Source: Lytechinus variegatus (lineage: Eukaryota; Echinodermata; Echinoidea; Temnopleuroida; Toxopneustidae). From it: a DNA stretch of 64,000 nucleotides. The stretch lies in contig NC_054748.1 of assembly GCF_018143015.1 (NCBI RefSeq), positions 19,734,725 to 19,798,724 on the forward strand. Reading direction: 5' to 3'. Position 1 is the stretch's first letter; each line of letters begins with the position of its first letter. The position numbers were made by a program, and so were the translations under genes. Below, piece by piece: positions 22,037 through 35,193 of the stretch. Under the pieces are notes generated by a model. That model was not told where the DNA came from and made no database searches. It was given only the letters and a program-made list of their open reading frames with translations.

Positions 22037-23617
22037 TGCGTAAAGTGTTTGTGGCAGATTAGGTATAAAATTAGAGGAATTATTGAATTGTGTGTATAAA
22101 AGTGAAAATATAATGCAAATGAAATATTATAATGAATTTGCCTTAGGAGAAAAACGATATGAGAATCCCAGTTTCCTTTTTTTGAGGGACGCATAGCAAC
22201 TAGATAATCTGCGCCTTGTTCATGGTCCACCTCGTTGATCTTTGCAGCCAGCCCACTCTATCTTAGAAGAATGTTTCAACGATTGTCCCGTCGGATTTCA
22301 AAATCTGTCCTTCTTGCTTGCAATGTGGAGCTTGTCTGATAGGATAAGAGAGCAAAACAAAAATAGTGATGGTATGAATTAAGCTACATTATTTAATAAC
22401 TAAAATCAGCATGCACGTCAACCATGTCTTAAAAACATGATTGTTCGAAATCAAAATCTACAAGTATATTTAATTAATCAATTACGCTAATTTGTTGTTT
22501 TTTTATTTTATTCTCGGCACTTTTTATGTCATTTTTACTGATTAACTGATACGCTCAGTAAAAATAATAAGTAGAAGACCAAGATTAACAGTGTATCTTA
22601 TCTTATTTAACAAAATGTTAAAAAGAATACGCCTCTGTATCTTACGATGACATGACCACTTTACCCGATTGTCTATATAGCCTCATACGGGCGATGCATG
22701 TATTGCAATCCGCTTTTCATTGAAATGAACCACGTAGGGAGACCTGTAATAAATATTTGCATTTAAAAGATATTGTTTTGAATTACATGTCCGAAATAAA
22801 ATACAAGATGATCTAACCTCGCAGAGTATTAATTGTAACTAAAACACTCCGTAATAACAATTTTATGCTTCCACTTTCCTTCAGTAAACAAATAAACAAA
22901 ATTTACGGGGTTCTCTGTCACTTATATAGTAACAGAAAACATCTTAAAGAGGTTTAATCGATAACATGTTTGTAAATGTACAAATACAGCGAAGGAAACA
23001 TCATTAGTGAATGTTATAGCGTAATAAAAGAATGTTAAAGATTATACAAAATATGATACTACATTATTTGCACAGTGTTGACAGATTACGCTACTTACTT
23101 TCTAATGACCTCAGTTTTTTCCAGGGGGGGGGGTGTTCCATCTCCAATTCTCTGGTTACTCCTTCAGTCACCAGTCTGCACGTAAACCATACCCTCTCCA
23201 TCAGCCAGTTGCTGTAAAATAATTTTCAAGACACCAATCAATGGTGGTCAGTTTTGTACACTGTATAAAAATTACCTTAGTATTCACTTAATTGAATTAT
23301 GTTAAGAAACTACCTTAATTCTTTGAAATAATTATTACTTTGGAAGTTCTCAGTAAAATTTACTTATTTTCTTTGCATCCATTTTACACTATCGAAGTAA
23401 AACTATAATTAAAGAGATAATGAGGGAGTGAGTGAACTTCTAAGCAGGAAAGTCCACTTCTCGTCCGACTTTCAATGACATAATTTCCACTTGGACATCT
23501 TTAATAAAAAAAAAAAATCAATTTTTTTTATTATCACTTTCCTGTAGTTGTACTGACATAGTTTAGTTACATTTTGTAGGTTAAAAACTCCACATACATG
23601 AAGTAAAATCAAATAAA
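22037..23617. other. AT-rich non-coding stretch
   Basis: No supported gene or complete repeat. A 9-10 nt G-run sits near 23124. Confidence 0.45.
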
Positions 23618-23717
23618 AAAACCCACTTCTTCTCGCGATGATACAATATTGTGAGACCCCCCCCCCACAAATATAAGTAAAGCAAACCTTAGAGAACCTC
23701 ACATGCCAACTACACCC
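23618..23717. repeat. ~100 bp repeat shared with 25278-25375
   Basis: CTTCTCGCG, ACAATATT.TGAGAC, a C-run, then AAGCAAACCTTAGAGAACCTC recur as TTCTCGCG... and CAAACCTTGGAGGATCTC near 25278-25375. In both places a family I MITE follows, so a larger block may have been duplicated or the 100 bp may belong to a longer element. Confidence 0.5.
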
Positions 23718-23721
23718 TTAA

Positions 23722-24317
23722 AGGTCAATTCCACCTCGGAAAAATGTTGATTTGAATCCATAGAGAAAAATCAGACAAGAACAATGCTGAAAATTTCATC
23801 AAAATTGGATGTAAAATAAGAAAGTTATGACATTTAAAAGTTTCGCTTATTTTTAACAAAATAGTTATATGAACGAGCCAGTTACATCCAAGTGAGAGAG
23901 TCGATGATGTCACTCACTATTTCTTTTGTTTTTTTATTGTTTGAATTATACAATATTTCAATTTTTACGAATTTGACGATTAGGACCTCCTTGCATGAAG
24001 CACAAAATGTTGAAATAATGGAATTCCACGTGTTCAGGGAGGAATGAATTAAACTTCATTTCACATGACAATGACAAGAAAATAAAGATATTTCATATAA
24101 GAAAATACAAAAGAAATAGTGAGTGAGTGATGTCATCAGTTCATATTTGCATACCGACCGAGATGTGCATATAACTGTTTTGTGAAGTGAAGCGAAACTT
24201 TAAAATGCAATAACTTTCTTATTTTACATCTGATTTTGATGACATTTTCAGTGTTACGCTTGTTAATTTATTTCTCTTTTTATTCAAATCAAGTTTTTGT
24301 TGGGGTAGACTTGTCCT
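23722..24317. mobile_element. TTAA-flanked palindromic MITE, family I (inverted)
   Basis: AGGTCAATTCCACCTCGG at the left and GTAGACTTGTCCT at the right, with TTAA at 23718-23721 and 24318-24321. Orientation is opposite to 13102-13690. Its right TTAA is shared with the next element. Confidence 0.85.
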
Positions 24318-24321
24318 TTAA

Positions 24322-24828
24322 AGGGAACTTCACCCTGACAAACAAAACGTTTTTATTTATTGTGAAAATTGCAGAAAAAATAATATGAAAAACATCGGCG
24401 GTTTTTGAGTAAAACCTATCAAAGAGTTAAAAGTTACTAGAATTTGGATTATTTGATTTGTGACGACTTTTGCGAGCAGCTTTCCTAAATATCATATAGT
24501 TACTATGGTAAAAATAAATGAAATATCACTTTCTCAAAAAAAATAACAAATGGTTTTATTGTACCTTCAGTATATCAATACACAAATCATGTCACAAGCG
24601 CTACATGCCTCTCTTACAAAAGCAAACAAAAATTTGACATCACGAAACATTAAAAAATAATAAATGTATGTATTTTATCTTACTTATCATATGGGGCAGC
24701 TGCTCCTTTGTTACGTCACAAATCCAAACCTTGAAACTATTGATATTTGATATTTAATGTATTTTCCTAAAACCTTAATCAATATTTTTTCTACTATTTC
24801 TACAACTAACTGTTCAGGTTGAACCTTT
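24322..24828. mobile_element. TTAA-type palindromic MITE, family III
   Basis: Left end AGGGAACTTCACCCTGAC follows the TTAA of the previous element directly. The right end TTCAGGTTGAACCTTTCC is an imperfect mirror. Inner blocks TTTGTGACGACTTTTG and TTACGTCACAAATCC are inverted, giving a long foldback. The right TTAA is not preserved. Confidence 0.6.
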
Positions 24829-24894
24829 CCTGTACTTAACGGCTAGCCAATACATTATCAAGACCATGAATTTAAAAAATGGAATCATCATCAG

Positions 24895-25870
24895 GTCGAG
24901 AAATTTGACTGAAGAAAACAAAGAGGGTTTCTTTTGGGTTATTTTAGTCCTCAGAAATTTGACAAGCAAAAAAATAAAACAATGTTGTCCGTCCCACCAT
25001 GGACCTACTATGGTCACACCTACCGGAATTCCACGGGGGTCTTGCCTATGGAAAGTAACACACGCAGCACTCACACTTTCCAGGGCCATGATCATCATAT
25101 CATTTCAGATCAAATTGGCAAATCCACTCCAAACGAAAACTTAATCTGGAGAAAAAGAGAAACATTGAACAAGCTTAACGCTGAAAGTTTAATAAAAATC
25201 AGATGAATGCTAACTAGCAAATATATTGAGAGACAGTCAAGAGCAATGACATTAAATTAAAAACACACACCTAATTTCAATTCTTCTCGCGTTTATAACA
25301 ATATTTTGAGACTTGCCCCCCCCAAAAAAAAAAAATGAAACAAACCTTGGAGGATCTCATATGCTAGAAACTTTAATCTAATCAAGGCCGGAACATGCAA
25401 TCATCATATCAGTTAAAATTAAAGGGCAAATGCACTCCCACCGAAAACTTGATCAAAAGAAAAAGAGATACATCGAACAAGTATTCGCTGAAAATTTAAC
25501 CAAAATAAGATAAATATAAAGAAAGTGATTTAACGACATGTAAAAAAAAATACTTAATTTTTCACAAACAGCTCTAATTTGACGATAAGGAGACTCTTCA
25601 TCAAATCACTCGAAATTACAACAATGACAATTCCGCATATCAAAGGAACCTTTATCACATCATATCGAGATAATCAAATATTTCATATTTCTTGGAATAA
25701 AAATCATAAATTACAATATAAATACGTCATCGGCCTTTATTAGCATCCCGACCAAACTTCAGCATGTCACAACATTCTTATTTTACTCCCGATTTTGAGG
25801 AAATGTAAGTTTTGTTTGATTTTTCTCTATTATAATTGATTAAAAATCAACGATTGTTGGGGTGGGGAAG
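24895..25870. repeat. cluster of degenerate repeats (G/C-type fragment and two family I MITE relics)
   Basis: 24895-24990 has AAATTTGACAAGCAAAAAA as in the 4869 family. 25110-25210 and 25424-25870 show eroded family I phrases (AATCCACTCCAAACGAAAACTT; CACTCCCACCGAAAACTTGATC; right-end AACGATTGTTGGGGTGGGG). None is intact. Confidence 0.55.
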
Positions 25871-26152
25871 TATTTTATAAAGATTTTCTGTAAAACAAAA
25901 TAAAAAAATTATATAAAGTTTATGCATATAGAATATAAAATCACCAACTTATTACATAATAACACCAAAATCCTACACGCCCCCTACCACACTATCAATT
26001 TATCTCATTGGCCTACCAAATTCACCATAATGTTCACAGGGAGTCGGGGTAGGGTAGTGTCACACGGAAACCGACGTTGGCAAAGTACATGAAATACGAA
26101 AAAGGGATCCATACCACTTCACTTGAAGGGAAATATATCATTACATTTCATT

Positions 26153-26326
26153 CAGGGGCGGATCCCCATTTTTCTGAGGAAGATTTTACAACCCCTCCCC
26201 CCCCCCGAAAAAGGGGGCAGGAGGGTTTTATTTGTGTTACAACAGCATAATTACATGACAATTGTTATTTGTGCCTCTCAAGAGGGGGGGGGGACGGGCC
26301 GGCTGTGCCCCTCTGGATCCGCCAGT
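26153..26326. mobile_element. 174 bp MITE with CAGGGGCGGATCC ends
   Basis: CAGGGGCGGATCCCC at the left and CCTCTGGATCCGCCAGTG at the right form an imperfect inverted repeat. G/C homopolymers lie between. A solo end of the same type is at 62980-63009. Confidence 0.6.
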
Positions 26327-27150
26327 GATTTCATCATCTTTCCAGACCCTTGATTTAAATGCTCACAAGATGAGTATGAACTTTTCGGTATAGTCAATAG
26401 TGACTATATCCAATCTTGACAGTAGCAAACTTATTTTGATTCGTACTACTGTACTACTACGAAGGATAACAGCCAAAGAAAGAAAGTTTACTCACATGGA
26501 TCATCTCTGGTATACAACATCACACTGTTGTTTTCACTGTAATGCAAGATGTAGCTGCGTAAACAAGCCGTATGCTAGCTGGTGGACATGACCTGGCTGC
26601 GGCTCTGGTCAATGGTCATAGGTCCATACTCTGATAAAATGATTATCATCATCGCCAGTATCATACTCCTCAATAAAAATGTCGGCATATACAACGGTTG
26701 ACAACCATCAATTTGCTAGACATACAGGTCTTTAGATAATTCAAGATACAGTATATAACGGAGCTCAGTCACGACGACCCCACGTCATATTTGCATGGAG
26801 CTGGAGGTACAGGAATGCGCGGTTTCTTGTCAAAACTATCGTCAATGGAGGATAAATCATTCAAGACTGAAAGAGGAGATTACCTGGTAGTCTAGTATTG
26901 TAGACCTTTTCATGTTAATCTTAGAGGAAGATTGGAACAGTGCTCGTATCCACCGCCCGCTCCACAGATCTCTTCTAACGAACTCATAACGACAATGCGG
27001 GATTACCTGTTATGATTTGTTTTCTTACCACCATGGTCATATTTCTCATATACAGTTTTTATAAGATGCCCTCAAAATTGTCAAATTTTGAGATACGTTG
27101 TTATGCCCTTGTTTGATTCTGTTGGAATTAGCAATTGATTCATGACCTTT
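26327..27150. other. non-coding stretch
   Basis: No repeat boundary or coding evidence found. Short open frames only. Confidence 0.45.
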
Positions 27151-27159
27151 TGCAAAAAA

Positions 27160-27475
27160 AAATGCAGATGATAATAATAATGAAAATAACAATGATCAAT
27201 GATGATGATGACCTTAGTATCAATGATGATAAGAATGAAAATATTAGTTAACTGAATATGATTGATTATATGATAATATTCACAGGAAAATGATGATAAT
27301 ATTAATAATCATAATGATATTGATGATAATAAGAATAATAACAACTATATAGTACTAATATAATGATAATGATGATAATAATGAAAAAACAATAATGGTA
27401 ATAACAGTGATAATAATGATAATAATAATGATAATTTTAACAACAATAATAATAATAATGATTATAGTACTAAAT
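27160..27475. repeat. (AAT/GAT)n-rich low-complexity tract
   Basis: Irregular runs of ATAATGATAATAATAA and GATGATGAT over ~315 bp. Similar tracts occur at 63895-64000. Confidence 0.9.
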
Positions 27476-27702
27476 TAAAATGACATTAAACGTAAATTAG
27501 AGAATAAATCTTTACTAGTGGAAACATTTTATTTAACACATAATCCTAAGCATATCACTATTTATTATTTAATATATATCTAAAACTCACCTTTAACTAC
27601 TCGAGGACAGGACTCCAGTAATAGCTTATCAAAATGGAATTTTAATTCACAATTTGGGGTAAGAAAGAGTAATAAAAAAGAACAAGTTGAAGTCATTATA
27701 AG

Positions 27703-29535
<1,833 letters not shown>

Positions 29536-32142
29536 GAATTCAAAGTAAGGAAAGAATTATCATTAAAACAGAGTGAAACTTTATTCATAGAAATCACGAA
29601 GCCAAAAAGCAAAAATATAATTATTGGATTGATTTATAGACCCCCTCATGATAAAGTAAATTTATTTTGTGAAGACCTTGAAACATGCCTTCATACTATT
29701 AGAAAAGAAGAGAAACAAATATATTTAATGGGAGATTTTAACATCAACCTGTTATCCCAAAATAATGAACACGATTTATTCCTACACACAATGCATTCAT
29801 TTGGCTATTATCCCCATATAGATAAACCGACCAGAATTGATAACCATTCATCAACACTTATCGACAACATTTTTTCAAATATATTAAACAGAGATATTAC
29901 CAGCGGATTGTTAATATCTGATATATCGGATCATTTGCCGGTTTTTTCATTTTGCGATAATGATATTCCAAAAGAAAAAATACTCAAATCGACAATGTAT
30001 AGAAATGAATCTCAAAATAACATTGAATCGTTTAAAAGGGATCTTGCAATTGAAGAATGGTTGGATGTATTTCATGAGTCTAATCCAAACATTGCTTACA
30101 CAAATTTTAACAATAAACTGCAGACATTTTACGAGAAAAATTTTCCCTTGACATCACAGGTCCAAAGAAACAAGGCCAAAATGCCATGGATTTCTAAAGG
30201 AATTTTAAGATCCATACGTACCCGAAATAAACTTTACAAGGCATTTTTAAAGAACCCTTCTATTCAAAGCAAAAATAAATACAAAACTTATAGAAATAGA
30301 CTAACCAATACAATTCGAGCTTCTCGCAAATTATATTATTCCGAGAAGCTTTACAAAGTCAAATCAAACATGAAAGCAACATGGGAGATTATAAATGATT
30401 TGATTGGCAAGAAACCCAAAACATTACCCAAAGATAATTTCACAGCTCATAATCTTGCAATAAATTCAGAAGATGTAGCTGATACCTTTAATTCTTTTTT
30501 TGTTAACTTAGGACCCTCCTTGGCAAACAAACTTGACAGAACTGATGAAAATTTTGGAAAATTTCTTCCCACACCCATTAACTCTTCTTTATTCTTTAAC
30601 CCAACAAATGTTCAGGAATTAATTGAAATAACAAAAAATCTAAAATCAAGCAAATCACAGGGGATTGATAGAATTAGTACTTCCCTTCTTAAGCAGATCA
30701 TACACTATATTGCCTCTCCTTTGTGTCATATTTTCAATCTCTCAATTAGCACTGGAATATGTCCTGATTCCCTAAAAATTGCAAAGATAAATCCTGTTTT
30801 TAAAAAAGACAATCCGCATGAAATAACAAATTACAGGCCTATTTCTATTCTTCCCAGCATTTCCAAAATATTAGAGAAGATTATTTACAATAGACTTTAT
30901 AAGTTTCTAGATACTTTTCATTTTCTAAATTCTAACCAATATGGATTCAGGAAAGGACATTCGACTGATCAGGCGTTAATACAAATATATGATAAAATTA
31001 CAAATGCAATGGCAAATAAAGAACATATAATAGGCGTATTCATGGACTTAAGCAAAGCCTTTGACACTCTTGACCACCAGATATTACTTACAAAACTTGA
31101 AAATTATGGAATTCGCGGAATTACACTATCTTGGTTTAAGAGTTATTTGTCCAATAGAAAACAATATGTAATTCACAATAATATTTCTTCTGATTTTCAG
31201 TTAATACAATGCGGAGTTCCACAAGGATCAATCCTAGGCCCCTTGCTCTTTTTAATATATATTAATGATTTGACTTCTGTAACACCTTTATTATCATATG
31301 TATTATTTGCAGATGACACCAACATTTTTTGTTCACATAATAGCTTAGAAACTTTAGTAGATATAATTAACCGTGAGTTACCAAAACTATCTTTGTGGTT
31401 TAAGTGTAATAAGCTTTCACTCAATATAGACAAAACAAACTTTATATATTTCAAGCATACAAACTTACATGGTAACGAATTTCCTTATAATATAAACATA
31501 GACAATATTCCTCTCAAAAGGAAAAGAGAAACAAAGTTTTTAGGTGTCACAATAGATGAAAATTTAAATTGGAATGAACATGTACGTTGTATAACTACTA
31601 GTATTTCTAGAAACGTTGGTATACTTTACAAAATGAAGAATATAATTCCACATACAACTCTTGTCATACTATACAATTCATTAATATTGCCTTATATATC
31701 TTATTGCAACATAGTTTGGGCAACATGTGCAAAAACTAAAATTAATACAATATACTTATTACAGAAAAAAGCAATTCGAATCTGTACTGATTCTCAATAT
31801 TTATCACACACAAATCCATTATTCCATAAACTAAAGACTCTAACAGTATTTGACATAAATACTCTTCAAAGCTTACTACTTATGTTTAAGTACGTAAATA
31901 ACATGCTCCCACCGTCATTCCACAATTTTTATACTCTGAATACATCTATTCATTCATACCCTACCCGTAACTCTTCAAATTTCCATTTAATTAACCCCAA
32001 ATTGCTTATTGCGCAGAGATCCATAAGACACCATGGTCCAGATTTGTGGAACTCTCTACCAGAGCCTGTCAAACAATGTTCGTCTCTTCACTCATTTAAG
32101 GCAAACGTTAAATCTATGTTATTATCAGAATACTTGAAGTAA
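29536..32142 (+). CDS. LINE ORF2 fragment: partial endonuclease + reverse transcriptase
   Basis: The protein copies LINE RNA into the genome. The C-terminal half of the apurinic-type endonuclease is visible (GLIYRPP, LMGDFNINLL, TLIDNIF, ISDHLPVF near 29625-29950). Reverse transcriptase motifs follow: TNYRPISILPSISKILEK, FMDLSKAFDTLDHQIL, GVPQGSILGPLLF and the catalytic FADD (about 31306-31317), with a C-terminal HHGPDLWNSLPEPV tail. The frame stays open further upstream to 29260, but those ~90 codons are pyrimidine-tract sequence, so I start at the homology. The first half of the endonuclease is missing, so the copy cannot nick its target by itself. The uninterrupted 2.6 kb frame indicates a fairly young insertion. 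The CR1/L2 grouping is from motif style only. Confidence 0.88.
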   Translation, partial: EFKVRKELSLKQSETLFIEITKPKSKNIIIGLIYRPPHDKVNLFCEDLETCLHTIRKEEKQIYLMGDFNINLLSQNNEHDLFLHTMHSFGYYPHIDKPTRIDNHSSTLIDNIFSNILNRDITSGLLISDISDHLPVFSFCDNDIPKEKILKSTMYRNESQNNIESFKRDLAIEEWLDVFHESNPNIAYTNFNNKLQTFYEKNFPLTSQVQRNKAKMPWISKGILRSIRTRNKLYKAFLKNPSIQSKNKYKTYRNRLTNTIRASRKLYYSEKLYKVKSNMKATWEIINDLIGKKPKTLPKDNFTAHNLAINSEDVADTFNSFFVNLGPSLANKLDRTDENFGKFLPTPINSSLFFNPTNVQELIEITKNLKSSKSQGIDRISTSLLKQIIHYIASPLCHIFNLSISTGICPDSLKIAKINPVFKKDNPHEITNYRPISILPSISKILEKIIYNRLYKFLDTFHFLNSNQYGFRKGHSTDQALIQIYDKITNAMANKEHIIGVFMDLSKAFDTLDHQILLTKLENYGIRGITLSWFKSYLSNRKQYVIHNNISSDFQLIQCGVPQGSILGPLLFLIYINDLTSVTPLLSYVLFADDTNIFCSHNSLETLVDIINRELPKLSLWFKCNKLSLNIDKTNFIYFKHTNLHGNEFPYNINIDNIPLKRKRETKFLGVTIDENLNWNEHVRCITTSISRNVGILYKMKNIIPHTTLVILYNSLILPYISYCNIVWATCAKTKINTIYLLQKKAIRICTDSQYLSHTNPLFHKLKTLTVFDINTLQSLLLMFKYVNNMLPPSFHNFYTLNTSIHSYPTRNSSNFHLINPKLLIAQRSIRHHGPDLWNSLPEPVKQCSSLHSFKANVKSMLLSEYLK

Positions 32143-32582
32143 AATTTCTGTGTCGTATCCTTTTTATCGTGAATTTATTCCTCCTTCGTTTTATTCATTA
32201 CCAATATCTTCATCTTGACCATCATCATCTCCATGGCCTTCATCATCATCATCAACATCATCATCATATCACCATCACCCTCAGCTATTTGAAAGAATAT
32301 GCCCATTCTGCTTCATCAATGTTATAAATGTATTAATTTCAATTAGTATAAGTTTGGGATTGTCATTTTTTTTCAAGCAATCTGCTTATGATGACAATCC
32401 TTCTCCTGCAAATTGTTAACATCATATAGTCAATTATTTTTGTCTGGAATTATCTTTTTAGTAATCTTTATTTACAATTTATGCCAAAAATGCTAACATA
32501 TTATGTTTATTATGTTATGAAAAATGTATTATACAAATGTTATGGATGCAGAAGAAAACAATAAATCAAATCAAATCAAATC
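29536..32582 (+). mobile_element. LINE-1: 5'-truncated CR1/L2-like non-LTR retrotransposon
   Basis: LINE homology begins at about 29536 inside the endonuclease domain and runs through reverse transcriptase to a stop at 32140-32142. A ~415 bp 3' UTR follows, with a tail of AAATC repeats at 32560-32582. A short repeated-pentamer tail rather than poly(A) fits the CR1/L2/jockey-superfamily LINEs. The 5' truncation is typical of incomplete target-primed reverse transcription. No clear target-site duplication was identified. Confidence 0.85.
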
Positions 32583-32861
32583 CTCTGTTTCATTCCCTCT
32601 TCGGTGATTTTATTTCTGGTTTTCACTTCTCTATGTCATTAAAAATACTTATACTCTCGATCTTTCTTTCTTACCCATTCTCTCCTACCCCCTCTCTCTC
32701 CCTCTCTCTCTCTCTGTCCAACCCCCCCCCCTTCCGAACTGTCCCTCTGTCCCCCCCCCCCTCCCTCCCTTCTATTCCAGAAACCGAAGATTTAAGGTTT
32801 GTAGAAATAAAATCTAATGCTGCCCTCTACGGTAAATTATCCCCTGCATTATATGCGGATT
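32583..32861. other. pyrimidine-rich spacer between two LINEs
   Basis: CT-rich tract with two C-runs (32717-32730 and 32751-32761). No gene. Confidence 0.6.
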
Positions 32862-34935
32862 CATTCATTTCATTTCGTTTATTTCCACAATAACAGCAAA
32901 GATAATTATTTTACAACAGAAATGTGAGTATAGAATAAATTAACAATTAGAAATATTGAAATAGTTCACAAAGGTCCAGTACACAGATATAATGTATAAT
33001 TGAATTTTAGAAAGTTCAGTTTTAACTTAAATGCTAGCTGTATATTGTGGGGGAAACCTTTGAAAGCGGAGCTTGTAATTCAGGTTCCCCAAAATAATAT
33101 TACAGTATCATTAATTAATGAAAATGGTATAAAAAGATACAAACTAGACGGGACGATACAAGACTACACTAAACGGGACAAGTACATCAGAACAACTCAA
33201 GCACAAACATGGGACAATTTACAGCCTCCTGCAGGAAAATCATAGTGTAACATTATAGTTATTTATCAGTGTAGTCTTAAGCTTATGTTTGAACGAAAAT
33301 AAGCTTGGTGTCAGTTTTAAAGATTCATCTAGAGAATTCCAAAGATGGGGACCAGTATAAACAATAGTCTTCTGTTTGTAAAAAGTTCTGAGCTTCGGAA
33401 GATGGAAAGATGACGATAATCTGGTGGGGTAGCTGTGCAAAATCTCGTTTCTTAAAAACAGTAAACTTAAGGAAGTTGGCAGCTCTCCTTGGTTTAACTG
33501 AAACATAAAGCAGCCCAGGCGAAGAGAGTACAAATCCTGTATTTTTAAAACTTTATTGGAGAAGAACAATTGATCTGAGTGAGCTAATCTGTGTTTATGA
33601 CAAATGATTCTCATTATTCTTTTCTGTGTAAGTAGTAGTCTATCCAACTGATTTCTAGAGGAACTGCCCCAAGCTAATATCCCATAATTTAAGTAAGAAA
33701 GAATAAGGGTATTATACAAATTTGATAAAACGTTTGGAGGCAAAAAAGTTTTTAGTTTGTTTATGACGCCAACATTTCTAGATAAAAGTTTTGATAAATA
33801 CGTAATGTGCGGCTTCCATGAAAATTTGTTATCTATATATAGACCAAGAAATTTCGTTGAATCGACAATATCGATTAAAATATTATTAAGAAAGACGTTC
33901 CTGGGTAGAGCTGTGATTGAATTACTAAAAAGCATGCACTGGGTCTTTGCAACATTTAAAGAAAGTTTGTTACAACAGATCCATTCATGAATACATCTGA
34001 GTTCAGTATTTACTATGTTTACAAGAGTATCAGGATTTTTATGTGAAAAGAAAACACTGGTGTCATCTGCATATAATATGAAAGACAAGGCCTTTGATGA
34101 ATCCTGAAAATCGTTGATATATAGAATGAATAATAATGGCCCCAAAAGCGAACCCTGGGGTACTCCGCAAATCATGTCATTATAATCGGAATTAGAATTG
34201 TTTATGGAGACAAACTGTTTTCTTCCAGTAAGATAACTTCTGTACCACTCCAAGGCCTTCCCCCTAATTCCATAATGTGATAGTTTAGACAATAAGATTT
34301 CATGGTCAATGGTGTCAAAGGCCTTGGAGAGGTCCAGAAAGATACCAAGAGTGTGAAGGTGGTCGTCAACAGCAGTCGCTATATGATTAATGAAATATAA
34401 GATTGCATGTGTTGTTGAATGCTTTTGCCTAAAGCCAAATTGTGATTCTGATAAAAGACCAAAACTCCTCACAAATTTTATTGTACGATTGTATATATTT
34501 TTTTCTAAGACTTTGGAAATAGAAGATAAGAGAGATATAGGTCTATAATTACTTATATCGGACGGATCTCCCTTTTTGTAGATAGGAACTACCTTCGCAA
34601 TTTTCATTCGGTCGGGAACTATACCATTAACAAGAGATAAATTCATGACGTGTTCTAAAGGAATAACAATTTCGTTAATGATATCTTTTAACAAGTCATT
34701 ACTTATTTCATCATAGCCTGGACTTTTTTTACTTTTAAGTTCTTTTACTATCTTTATGATTTCATTAGCATCGGTTGGAATAAAAGATATTGAATGTGGG
34801 TTTTGGTTCTTTAGAAAGCATTCAAAGGTTTTATCTGTGTGTGGTATTTCGTTGGCAAGATTTGGACCAATGCCTGAGAAATAATTATTAAAGTTCGTAG
34901 CTATATCAAAATTATCATCAATAACTGAATTGTTG
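32862..34935 (-). mobile_element. LINE-2: 5'-truncated non-LTR retrotransposon
   Basis: Reads on the minus strand. Reverse-transcriptase homology begins right at 34935, the coding region stops at 33240, and a ~375 bp 3' UTR ends in GAAAT/GAATG pentamer repeats near 32862-32885. Its 5' boundary abuts the pentamer tail of LINE-3 exactly, so one element inserted against or into the other. Confidence 0.8.
33240..34935 (-). CDS. LINE reverse transcriptase, N-terminally truncated
   Basis: An open frame on the minus strand runs from the element boundary at about 34935 to the stop at 33240-33242. It carries SNYRPISLLSSISKVLEK, a GFRQKHSTTHAI segment, the LDLSKAFDTIDHEILL block, GVPQGSLLGPLLFILY, and YADD in SFILYADDTSVFF (about 34070). 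The C-terminal tail TGPHLWNSLDESL is present. The endonuclease is absent. No authentic start codon is needed or visible, because the 5' part was never copied or was displaced. The sequence is clearly different from LINE-1 and LINE-3, so three families are present. Confidence 0.85.
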
Positions 34936-35193
34936 ATTGTATTGTATTGTATTGTATTTATTTAATCACGGTAAAACTTACATTCAGTCATAACAGACTG
35001 CTTTTCAGCAAGTCCGTGAACATTAAAAAAACATGTAAAAGTGAGACAATACGAAAATATTTTAAATATTACAGTAACACATAATATAAGACATACATAA
35101 TTAAAATGAAAAACAATAAGTAAAACTACATAAAACCGCAGTGCGAAGAGAAATCATAGAAATTCTCTAGCCCCCCCCCCCCCCGCAGATGAG

